A stretch of 62,979 nucleotides of DNA. Origin: Paraburkholderia sp. CNPSo 3274 (GTDB taxonomy: Bacteria > Pseudomonadota > Gammaproteobacteria > Burkholderiales > Burkholderiaceae). The stretch's first letter is position 1, and each line of letters starts with the position of its first letter. A model generated the notes under the pieces. The model was not told where the DNA came from, made no database searches, and worked only from the letters and a program-made list of their open reading frames with translations. Made by a program: the position numbers and the translations under genes. The stretch covers positions 1-62,979 of the forward strand of contig NZ_JAMBPR010000052.1 of NCBI RefSeq assembly GCF_024206475.1. Reading direction: 5' to 3'. This document shows, one piece after another, positions 43,399 through 51,472 of the stretch.

Positions 43399-44280
43399 TC
43401 AGCTATGCGCCGCTTCGGTGGTGCCAGCTTTGCCCACTTTCGTGACGGGTCTCCTCTTCTTCGACTTCACACCAAACGTCTCCGTCAGGCGGTCCAGCAC
43501 GATGGCCAGCAGCACGACGCCGAGACCACCTTCGAAGCCGATGCCGATGTCGAGGCGCTGGATGCCGCTCAACACATACTCGCCGAGGCCGCCTGCGCCG
43601 ATCATCGAGGCAATCACGACCATCGAAAGCGACATCATGATGGTCTGGTTCACGCCGGCCATGATGGACGGCAATGCATTCGGCAGCTGGATCTTCCAGA
43701 GCAGTTGCGCGTCGGTGCTGCCGAACGAGCGGCCCGCTTCCAGCAATTCCTCGCGGACCTGGCGGATGCCGAGCGTCGTGAGCCGCACCACAGGCGGCAT
43801 GGCGAACACGACGGTTGCGATTACGGCTGGCACACGGCCGAGGCCAAACAGGATCACGGCGGGAATCAGATAAACGAATGCCGGCATGGTCTGCATGAAA
43901 TCGAGCAGCGAGCGCAGAATCATTTCGACCCGCTTGTTTCGCGCCCCCCAGATGCCGAGCGGCACGCCGACGATGAGGCTGAAAACCGTCGCGGCAACGA
44001 CAAGGGCCAACGTAGCGACCGTTTGCGGCCACAGCCCCATGTAGTGAATAAGCAGCAGCGCGATACCGACGAACACCGCGAAGGCGATACCGCGGCGCCA
44101 CAATGCGAACGCCACGAGAAAGACGAGCATCGCGACGAAGGGAATCGCCCCAAGGCCGTCTTCGAGCAGTTTGACGACTGCGCCCAGCGCCGCGGAAAAG
44201 GCGTTGAATCCGCCCTGGAAGTGATTGAAAAGAAAATTGACGGCGTTCTCTGCAAACTTGCCGATGACTGACGAATTCAT
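43399..44280 (-). CDS. proW: ProW-type ABC transporter permease
   Basis: 293 residues from ATG 44278-44280, whose first bases overlap the stop of the ATPase gene. It has a hydrophobic, multi-span body, and the conserved EAA loop is EELLEAGRSFGSTDAQLLWKIQLPNALPSIMAG. This is the OpuAB/ProW family, the membrane channel of betaine/proline importers. The frame extension to 44541 overlaps the ATPase gene and is spurious. Confidence 0.88.
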   Translation of the reverse strand: MNSSVIGKFAENAVNFLFNHFQGGFNAFSAALGAVVKLLEDGLGAIPFVAMLVFLVAFALWRRGIAFAVFVGIALLLIHYMGLWPQTVATLALVVAATVFSLIVGVPLGIWGARNKRVEMILRSLLDFMQTMPAFVYLIPAVILFGLGRVPAVIATVVFAMPPVVRLTTLGIRQVREELLEAGRSFGSTDAQLLWKIQLPNALPSIMAGVNQTIMMSLSMVVIASMIGAGGLGEYVLSGIQRLDIGIGFEGGLGVVLLAIVLDRLTETFGVKSKKRRPVTKVGKAGTTEAAHS

Positions 44281-45566
44281 GCTGCCCTCCGCTCCATAAC
44301 CTGTTTGAGTATCGTTCGGCACGACACGACGCCCGCGAGCTTGCCTGCCGCGTCCGTCACCGGCACGTCGTGTTGCTGGCTCAGTGCGATCGCGGAGAGT
44401 TCGTGCAGGTCGGTGTCCAGCGACACCGTGCTCAAGTCCTTGAGCAACGCTTCTCGCAGGGGTTGGGCACCCGCCTTGTGCAGCGAAGCGGGCGTGACGC
44501 AGCCCTGATAGCGGCCAGCTTGATCGCACACATAGCCACACTCCGCGCCGCTATCGATCAGTTGATTGAGGTAACGCTCAGCGGGCGCGCCAACATCGCC
44601 GGAAATCAGACCGCGATCGACGCGGGTCAGCAGGCTGTCAGCCTTGAGGAAACGCGACACGTCGACGTGACGGAAGAAGTCCCGCACGTAGTCGTCCGCC
44701 GGAGACTGGATGAGTTCGGCCGGCGTGCCGACCTGAATCAGGCAGCCGTCCTTCATGATGCCGATACGGCCGCCGATCTTGATGGCCTCGTCGATATCGT
44801 GCGAAATGAAAACGATGGTTCGCTGCTCCTCCTTCTGGAGCCGCAGCAATTCGCTTTGCATTTCGAAGCGGATCAGCGGATCGAGCGCGGAGAAGGCTTC
44901 ATCCATCAGCAGCACCGCAGGATTGACCGCCAGGGCGCGAGCCAGACCGACTCGCTGCTGCATGCCACCCGAAAGTTCGCCGGGCAGAAGCTTTTCGTAT
45001 GACCCGAGTCCCACGCGCTTGAGCGCAGCCCGGGCGATTTCATAGCGCTCAGCCTTCTTCATGCCCGCGACTTCCAGGCCATACGAGATGTTGTCGAGCA
45101 CCGTGCGGTTAGGCAGCAACGCAAACGACTGGAACACCATCGCCATCTTCTTGCGGCGCACTTCACGCAGTTCGGGCGTGGACATCGGCGCAATGTCGCG
45201 GCCTTCAAGAACGACTTGACCAGACGTCGGCTCGATCAGGCGATTGAGCAGCCGCACGAGCGTCGATTTGCCGGAACCCGAGAGGCCCATGATGACGAAG
45301 ATTTCACCGGCCTTCACGTTGAGGCTGACGTCGTTGACCGCCACCATGTTGCCGGTGCGCTTGAAGACTTCATCGCGGCCCAGGCCTTGCTTGACCAGTT
45401 GCGCGGCAACCTCGGGCTTCGGGCCGAAAATCTTCGACAGGTTCTTGACCGTCAGAATGTCGGTTCCCGATATGGCGATGGGCCGGGCCACTGAAGGCGT
45501 ACCCGCTGTGTTGATTGCGCCTGGCGGCAATGCGTCGCCCGGTGCGAACGTCAGATGAGGGGCCAT
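44277..45566 (-). CDS. proV: ProV-type ABC transporter ATPase with CBS domains
   Basis: 429 residues. After a 35-residue leader it shows the ProV N-terminal extension, Walker A GLSGSGKST, signature LSGGMQQR and Walker B VLLMDEAFSALDP. Two CBS domains occupy the last 120 residues. CBS pairs in this family sense ionic strength or nucleotides. It energises uptake of betaine-like compounds and is the first gene of a long minus-strand operon reaching the aldehyde dehydrogenase. Confidence 0.9.
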   Translation of the reverse strand: MAPHLTFAPGDALPPGAINTAGTPSVARPIAISGTDILTVKNLSKIFGPKPEVAAQLVKQGLGRDEVFKRTGNMVAVNDVSLNVKAGEIFVIMGLSGSGKSTLVRLLNRLIEPTSGQVVLEGRDIAPMSTPELREVRRKKMAMVFQSFALLPNRTVLDNISYGLEVAGMKKAERYEIARAALKRVGLGSYEKLLPGELSGGMQQRVGLARALAVNPAVLLMDEAFSALDPLIRFEMQSELLRLQKEEQRTIVFISHDIDEAIKIGGRIGIMKDGCLIQVGTPAELIQSPADDYVRDFFRHVDVSRFLKADSLLTRVDRGLISGDVGAPAERYLNQLIDSGAECGYVCDQAGRYQGCVTPASLHKAGAQPLREALLKDLSTVSLDTDLHELSAIALSQQHDVPVTDAAGKLAGVVSCRTILKQVMERRAA

Positions 45567-46133
45567 TTGTCATCCCAACTGGCTGGTTCAAAAAATTGAC
45601 GCTGGCGAACTCCGGTACGACCCGGCGTTCTAGCGTGGCGATTCAGCTAGCATCAGCGCTTGCCCGGCTTCGAATCCGTTACTTCGATGGATTCGCTTCT
45701 GGTGCGACCGTTGATGCAGTGAGTGCAGCGTAGCAATCCAAATCGCGCCCTCCCGCTACATTTTTTCGGCCCTTTCCCATACCTTTGGTAATGCGTGCGA
45801 GGCGCCAAGTGAGCGATGAAACGTTTAGCGAATCGGCGAATGACGCGAAGACCCTATATAGGTAGGGGCTTTGCGGGCAATTGAGTGTTGGGAATGGCCG
45901 CGTTTGGCCAATGATCGAGAAGCAGCGCACGCCGCGCAGAACAAGGGAAAGTCCTGGGGGGGATTTAGTCAGGGAAACTACCAGGAAAATGCGAGCGATT
46001 TTGCGAAAGCTCAGACAACAAAAAGGAATTGCCCCGGCGCGCCACGCAGCGCATTGCGGGACACGACAGGGCATTGGAGCATTTCAATTCAAGCTGAACA
46101 ACGGTCGAAGCCATTCAGACTGCAGTCCCGCTG
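45567..46133. other. 567-base intergenic region between gbcB and proV
   Basis: This should hold the promoter of the proV operon, read on the minus strand. The stretch near 45853-45862 (CCTATATAGG) is a short perfect palindrome. Several open frames cross it but none resembles a protein. Base composition from about 45740 to 46030 is less GC-rich than in the genes around it. Confidence 0.4.
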
Positions 46134-47279
46134 CTACATATCGAGAACGAGGTTTGAAGTTGGGCGGCTGCAGCACATTAACCGCATACCCTTCTCGATT
46201 TCGCGCGGACGAATGCCGCCGTTGTGCTTCATGTCCACGGAGCCTTCGAGCACCTTCGTCTTGCAGGTCCCGCATATGCCCTGGCTGCATGACGATGGCA
46301 AGGGCACACCGGCCTTACGCGCCGCGACGAGCACGGTCTGCGAGGCGTCCATCGTGAACGAGCGGCCCGAGCGCGCCAGTTGCACCGTAAAGGCGACCTG
46401 CGCGGCCGGCTCGGCGCTGGACTCAGTAACTGGTGCTTCGGCGCGCTCCACGGTCTCCGCGAAGTTGAAGCTCTCTTGATGATAGCGGGAGGTGTCATGC
46501 CCACCTTGCGCCAGCATCATTCTGGCAGCGTCCATATAACCGCCCGGTCCGCAGATGAACACTTCGCGGTCGCGGTAGTCCGGCACATGCTCCATCAACA
46601 GATCCAGGCTGAGGCGCCCCACGGGCCCCGACCAGTCCGGCTCGCTCCCGAGCGCTTCGCAGACGTGAACCACGCGCAATTTGTCCGAGAGCGCGCACAA
46701 GCCGGAAAGCTCGTTGCGAAAGACAATGTCTTCCGGCGTCCGCGCGCTATGAATGAACACGATGTCGCGATTCAGCCCCAGGTCGAGCGCCGCGCGCGTC
46801 ATGGACATCAACGGCGTCACGCCCGATCCCGCCGAAAGATAGAGACTCTTTACAGCGGGTCCCGAAGACGGCGTGAACACGCCGGACGGCCCGAAGGCAT
46901 TCAAGTCGACGCCCTCCCTCATGTTCTCGTGCAGCCAGTTCGACATGACGCCGCCCGGCGTGCGCTTGACCGTAATGGAAAGCGTATAGGGACGTGTGGG
47001 CGGCGAAGAGATCGTGTAGCAACGGCTGACCGCTTTACCGTCGATTTCAGCGGACACGGTAATGAACTGCCCCGGCTCGAAACTGAAATGACCGTCCCGC
47101 GTGCTGAACACGAATGTCCGCGCGTCGTGCGTCTCGGCGCACACGCGTATGCACGTCAGCGTGCGCTGTTCGTGACTCGGCCACTGCGCGTCAGCGCATT
47201 CCCACGTGCTCGCACTGCAAAAGCGATCAAGCATGTCCTGGCCCTGCCCGATGAAACATGAATCTGCGGCTACGTTCAT
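46134..47279 (-). CDS. gbcB: glycine betaine monooxygenase reductase subunit
   Basis: 381 residues. The ferredoxin-NADP reductase-like half has the FAD motif SRCYTISSPP and the NADH motif SAGSGVTPLMSM; ICGPGGYMDAARMML follows. The C-terminal plant-type [2Fe-2S] domain has CSQGICGTC and a final cysteine in MRLMCCSRP. It passes NADH electrons to the Rieske oxygenase GbcA, which demethylates glycine betaine and releases formaldehyde. GbcA is only a fragment here (seven bases upstream), so this reductase lacks its local partner. Confidence 0.85.
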   Translation of the reverse strand: MNVAADSCFIGQGQDMLDRFCSASTWECADAQWPSHEQRTLTCIRVCAETHDARTFVFSTRDGHFSFEPGQFITVSAEIDGKAVSRCYTISSPPTRPYTLSITVKRTPGGVMSNWLHENMREGVDLNAFGPSGVFTPSSGPAVKSLYLSAGSGVTPLMSMTRAALDLGLNRDIVFIHSARTPEDIVFRNELSGLCALSDKLRVVHVCEALGSEPDWSGPVGRLSLDLLMEHVPDYRDREVFICGPGGYMDAARMMLAQGGHDTSRYHQESFNFAETVERAEAPVTESSAEPAAQVAFTVQLARSGRSFTMDASQTVLVAARKAGVPLPSSCSQGICGTCKTKVLEGSVDMKHNGGIRPREIEKGMRLMCCSRPTSNLVLDM

Positions 47280-47286
47280 GGCGACC

Positions 47287-47712
47287 TCACACTCCGTGCG
47301 CCTTCAGCTTCGCGTCGTACCAGCGCGAACACTGGTCCAACGCTGCCTCGGTGAAGTTCGAGAAAGGCCCGGGAATATAGGCCGGATCTTGCGTTCCCGC
47401 ATGCGTGTTCCCAACGAGCTCCGCGTCCTGGGTCGTCGTCGCGACCCACACTTCAGTGAGCCTCTTCAGGTCGTAGTCCACGCCTTCAATCGCGTTTGCA
47501 TGGACCAGCCAGAGCGTGCGCACGAGCGTCTTGTCCGGCGCGAGGGGCAAGCTGTAGGCGACCACGGCATGGTCGCTCATCACGTGAGTCCACGAATGAT
47601 GGCCCCACATGTGGACGTCGCCGAGATCGCGGCGCTCGACTCCGCCCAGCAGCTTCGTGCAGGCCACTTTCGTGTCGAGCGTCTGCGATTCGTTTGCGCC
47701 CGAGATGACTAG
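47287..47712 (-). pseudogene. 3' remnant of gbcA (glycine betaine Rieske oxygenase)
   Basis: About 140 residues of the GbcA C-terminus are readable: LDTKVACTKLLGG, DVHMWGHHSWTHVMSDH, LWLVHANAIEGVDYDLKRLTEVW and the end YIPGPFSNFTEAALDQCSRWY. The Rieske cluster and the catalytic iron site, which lie in the first two thirds, are absent. The frame runs on to 47994 but that part is the antisense of the lysR remnant. The break lies near 47712, where the back-to-back lysR fragment begins. gbcB follows seven bases downstream. Confidence 0.75.
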
Positions 47713-48198
47713 CCGCTGAGTCCGGAAGTAGTGCGCTATGTGGACGGCAACTGGCCGGACGGGACTTCGACCTTGCTGTTCGATGTTGAAGTCTTTCCCG
47801 TATGCTCGCCGGCGTTCCTGGAGGAATACGGCACGCCTCGCTCGCTCGATGACCTGGCGAAGATGGCGCTCGTGGAGTCGGATGCCACGTCCGAAGGATG
47901 GATGGGCTGGAACGAATGGTTTCGCGCCGTCGGGTACCGGCCCGCGCGCCTGAACAAAGTGCTGCGGTGCAGCCTCTACACCGACGCCATTCAAGCCGTG
48001 AGATACGGACAGGGGATAGCCTTGGGCTGGAACAGACTAGTCGACGACTTGCTTCGTTCTGGAGATCTGGTCCGCATCGACCTCGCGACGTTACGGCCCA
48101 GCGACGCCTGGTTCGTCGTGGTGCCTCACGGCCGGACCATCACTCCAGTCATCACGCAGCTCATTGAGTGGCTGCGAGGCGAGCCGACGCGGCGCTGA
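47713..48198 (+). pseudogene. 3' remnant of a GcvA-like LysR gene
   Basis: The frame reads SPEVVRYVDGNWPDGTSTLL, then VEVFPVCSPAFLEEYG, YGQGIALGWNRLVDDLLRSG and VVVPHGRTITPVITQLIEWL. This is the second half of the LysR substrate-binding domain. The helix-turn-helix and the first half are missing; a GTG at 47731 could start it but no DNA-binding function is possible. It lies 37 bases before the DMSP-lyase gene, which it may once have regulated. Confidence 0.75.
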
Positions 48199-48235
48199 CT
48201 TCGTGAGTACGATCTACGCAACTACCGGAGCCCCC

Positions 48236-48826
48236 ATGTATCAACGACATGAGAACCTCGAGCATTTCATTCGCGTTGCCCGAGCGCTGTTTCAGGCCCC
48301 AGCGCTGCCGGAGGCAGGCCGCCACCTGGCGGTGAAGGTATTCGAGCGTCTCGAACAACCGTCCGACGACGGCAAGCGCAACCGCGAACGCTACCCCGCC
48401 TGCGATCTCCTCGATTCATCGCTCGCACCACTGCTTGATGACACAACCAGTCTCGGCGACGCGGTCCGCGCTATCAAAATGCTTGAACCCGCTATCGGTT
48501 GGCAGCGGCGAACTTCCGGATCGATCGGAAGCAAAGACTATGTCGAGCAGCACGTGAACGGCATGATTTGCGGCCCCGGTGGCATGGAAAGCCGATACGA
48601 CGTGCAGCTAGGGTTTTCGCTGCTCGCGCCTCACACACGGTACCCCGATCATCAACATCCCCCTGAAGAAGCCTATGTGCTGCTCAGCGCAGGGGAATTC
48701 CGCCAGCGCGACGGAGGCTGGTTCGATCCGGGCATCGGCGGCGGCCTGCACAATACGCCCAACAGCATGCACGCCATGCGCTCGGGAACCACCCCGCTCT
48801 TCGCGCTATGGTGCCTCCTGGTATAA
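48236..48826 (+). CDS. cupin DMSP lyase (DddQ/DddL type)
   Basis: 196 residues from ATG 48236. The C-terminal cupin holds YPDHQHPPEEAY and PNSMHAMRSG. Putative metal ligands and active-site residues are Y136, H139, H141, E145, Y147 and H179. Their spacing is identical to Y120, H123, H125, E129, Y131 and H163 of characterised DddQ. Such enzymes split dimethylsulfoniopropionate to acrylate and dimethyl sulfide. No acrylate-processing genes (acuI, acuN, acuK) are nearby. A truncated lysR lies upstream; the gene converges with the APC transporter gene. Confidence 0.8.
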   Translation: MYQRHENLEHFIRVARALFQAPALPEAGRHLAVKVFERLEQPSDDGKRNRERYPACDLLDSSLAPLLDDTTSLGDAVRAIKMLEPAIGWQRRTSGSIGSKDYVEQHVNGMICGPGGMESRYDVQLGFSLLAPHTRYPDHQHPPEEAYVLLSAGEFRQRDGGWFDPGIGGGLHNTPNSMHAMRSGTTPLFALWCLLV

Positions 48827-48854
48827 GCGCGCATAGCGACTATCGGCCGCCCAA

Positions 48855-50318
48855 TCAAAGGCTCAGCAACCCGCGATACAAACTGTAGCCTGCCACGACT
48901 GCGGCAACGAGCACGGCCGCGAATACGATTTTCTCCAGATGCGTAAAGATGTTCTGCCCGGCCTCGAGCCTCGCCTTGGCGAACAAGACGACGCTCGGCG
49001 CATAAAGCAGTGATGAAAGGAGAAGGTATTTCACGCCACCGGCATAAAGTAGCCAGGCCGCGTAGACCACGGAAACCGCAGCAATGATCAAATCCCTACG
49101 GCGCTCCTTTTTTGACAGTTCGTAAGTCTCGCCGCGAATGGCGAGCAGTAACGCATAGGTCGCCGACCAGAAGTAAGGCACGAGAATCATCGAGGTGGCG
49201 AGATAGATGAGCGAGAGGTACGTGCCTTTCGACACCAGCGTGATGAGCAGAAACACCTGCACCATGCCGTTGGTCAGCCATAACGCGTTGGCCGGCACCT
49301 GTCTTGCGTTTTCCTTGCGCAGGAACGCGGGCATCGTGCAGTCGCGCGCGGCCGAGAACAGAATCTCCGCACACAGCATGACCCACGAAAGCAGCGCGCC
49401 AGCCAGCGAAATGGCGAGCCCCACGCTCACCAGCACCACGCCCCAATGTCCGATAACGTGTTCGAGCACGCCCGCCATCGAGGGGTTCTTTAGCCCGGCG
49501 AGTTGATGCTGCGTCATGATGCCGAGCGCCAGCACGTTGACGAGCACCAGCACGAGAAGCACGATGAAAAATCCGATCACCGTGGCCTTGCCGACGCTCT
49601 TGCGGTCAGCGGCGCGCGCCGAGAAGACGGTGGCCCCCTCTATGCCGACGAACACCCAGACCGTGACGAGCATCATGTTCCGGACCTGATCCAGCACACC
49701 GCCCAGCGCCGGATTCGAGCGCGCCCAGACATCGGTCGAGAAGACATCCAGCCGAAACGCGAGGAGGCAGATGAGGATGAAAAGGACGAGCGGAACGATC
49801 TTCGCAATCGTCGTGATCTGATTGATGAAACTCGCTTCTTTTATGCCGCGCAGCACCAGAAAATGCACGCTCCACAGCAGCACCGAGGAGCAGGCGATTG
49901 CGGGTAACGTATTGCCTTCACCGAAGACTGGGAAAAAATACCCGAGCGTGCTGAATAGCAGCACGTAGTATCCGACGTTGCCAAGCCACGCGCTGATCCA
50001 GTAGCCCCAGGCCGAGGCGAAGCCCATGTAATTGCCGAATCCGGCCTTGGCGTATGCGTAGACGCCGCCATCGAGATTCGGCTTGCGGTTGGCGAGCGTC
50101 TGAAATACCAGCGCGAGGGCCAGCATGCCGAAGGCCGTAATGACCCAGCCAATCAGAACGGCGCCTACGCCGGCGGAAGCGGCCATATTCTGCGGCAATG
50201 AAAAGATGCCGCCGCCGATCATCGAGCCGACGACGAGGGCAACGAGCGCGCCCAGCCGCAGCCCGTTTGTGTCCCTGTGTTCCCCGGCGGCATCAAACCC
50301 GTGGGTAGCGTCGCTCAT
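48855..50318 (-). CDS. APC-family basic amino acid/polyamine antiporter
   Basis: 487 residues with 12 or more hydrophobic segments. The first helix motif VVGSMIGGGIFSLPQNMA and LDGGVYAYAKAGFGNYMGF are typical of the ArcD/YdgI and PotE branch of the APC superfamily. It exchanges arginine, ornithine or a polyamine across the inner membrane. No arginine deiminase or decarboxylase gene is adjacent, so the substrate is open. Confidence 0.85.
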   Translation of the reverse strand: MSDATHGFDAAGEHRDTNGLRLGALVALVVGSMIGGGIFSLPQNMAASAGVGAVLIGWVITAFGMLALALVFQTLANRKPNLDGGVYAYAKAGFGNYMGFASAWGYWISAWLGNVGYYVLLFSTLGYFFPVFGEGNTLPAIACSSVLLWSVHFLVLRGIKEASFINQITTIAKIVPLVLFILICLLAFRLDVFSTDVWARSNPALGGVLDQVRNMMLVTVWVFVGIEGATVFSARAADRKSVGKATVIGFFIVLLVLVLVNVLALGIMTQHQLAGLKNPSMAGVLEHVIGHWGVVLVSVGLAISLAGALLSWVMLCAEILFSAARDCTMPAFLRKENARQVPANALWLTNGMVQVFLLITLVSKGTYLSLIYLATSMILVPYFWSATYALLLAIRGETYELSKKERRRDLIIAAVSVVYAAWLLYAGGVKYLLLSSLLYAPSVVLFAKARLEAGQNIFTHLEKIVFAAVLVAAVVAGYSLYRGLLSL

Positions 50319-50505
50319 ATCTGCTCCGTCTTCGCAGTGTCAGGTCGGGGGCATCCGGCTCCATCGCCAGATCAATGTTGGCAGGAATGCAGGCAAATGC
50401 AAGGAAAACGCAGTGCAACCGGCAACGACAGGAAACGTCGGGCAATGCGCGGAGCATCGCCGGCATTGCGATATGATCGCGCTTTACTGTGCCGGGAATA
50501 TCTAC

Positions 50506-50973
50506 ATGCACGTGCTGGTCGACGCTGACGCCTGCCCCACCGTCATCAAGGACATGTTGTTTCGGGCCGCGCGGCGTGCCGAAGTCCAGGTGACGCTGGT
50601 GGCAAACCAATATCTGCGCACACCGCCGTCGCCCTTCATCAAGTCGATTCAGGTGCCGGCGGGATTCGACGCGGCCGACGCCCGTATTGTCGAACTGGTC
50701 GAGCCGGGCGATCTCGTGATCACCGCCGATATACCGCTTGCCGCTGCGGTACTCGAAAAGAACGCGCAGGCGCTCGATCCGCGCGGCAACTGGTTCACGC
50801 GCGAGAATATTCAGGAACGGCTGACGATGCGCGACGTGATGGATCAACTGCGCAATGCAGGCATCGAAACGGGCGGTCCGGCTCCGTTCAGCGCGCGTGA
50901 CAGCAAGGCGTTTGCCAGCCAGCTCGACCGATTTCTCGCACGGCATAGTCCGCCGCCGCGCAAGACCGAGTAA
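50506..50973 (+). CDS. yaiI: YaiI/YqxD-family protein (DUF188)
   Basis: 155 residues from ATG 50506. It opens MHVLVDADACPTVIKDML, the signature of the UPF0178/DUF188 family, a PIN-like or NYN-like fold with conserved aspartates (VDADACP, VITADIPLA, RGNWFTRENI). It may be a nuclease but its role is unknown. It is a single gene, divergent from the APC transporter. Confidence 0.9.
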   Translation: MHVLVDADACPTVIKDMLFRAARRAEVQVTLVANQYLRTPPSPFIKSIQVPAGFDAADARIVELVEPGDLVITADIPLAAAVLEKNAQALDPRGNWFTRENIQERLTMRDVMDQLRNAGIETGGPAPFSARDSKAFASQLDRFLARHSPPPRKTE

Positions 50974-51472
50974 TGGCGGAAAGCGAGCCACGTTTGTGAT
51001 CATCGCGTCATGATTGCCAAGAAGCCGTGGCCCCGCGCACGCGAATCGCGCGCGATTAGAGCCCAAATGTTCCCTGCGCGCATCTAACCCCTGCAGTCCA
51101 CAGGGTCTTTTGTCAGATGATTTGACGCCCAAAATGCGGTGCCGCGGCTACGAACCGCACTGTCGCCCTACCGTAGCCAATCGCCCGTTCACCCCGGCGC
51201 AGCCGGACTTTGCCCCCGATCGAGCATGCCGGCCATGATGCGTATTGGGCAGGCACGATAGTTCGGCATCCTCACCGCTGTGCGTTTTGCCCTTGTCATT
51301 GGGCGGCGAGTTTCCTATTATCATCAGACGAGAATCACTCTCATTCGCATCTAAACGCCACACGCCAGCGCAACCGGTTACGCGGTTGCGCCTCGTGAGC
51401 CTTCTCGCCGTCTTCGTCCATCGATGATGGTAACTCCACATGGTCCTTTCCGATCCAGGTGAAAGTTCAATT
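50974..51472. other. 499-base region upstream of the siderophore operon
   Basis: It follows yaiI and precedes alcA. Apart from a Fur-box candidate at 51330-51348 nothing gene-like is convincing. The promoter of the siderophore operon should lie in the last 170 bases. Confidence 0.5.
51330..51348 (+). promoter_or_regulatory. candidate Fur box
   Basis: GAGAATCACTCTCATTCGC matches 12 of 19 positions of the Fur consensus GATAATGATAATCATTATC and sits 125-143 bp before the alcA start. It fits iron repression of siderophore synthesis. Confidence 0.5.

Noticed and set aside
45679..46074. 131-codon minus-strand frame in the gbcB-proV gap
   Set aside because: Composition and residues look like non-coding sequence; no ribosome binding site or homologous feel.
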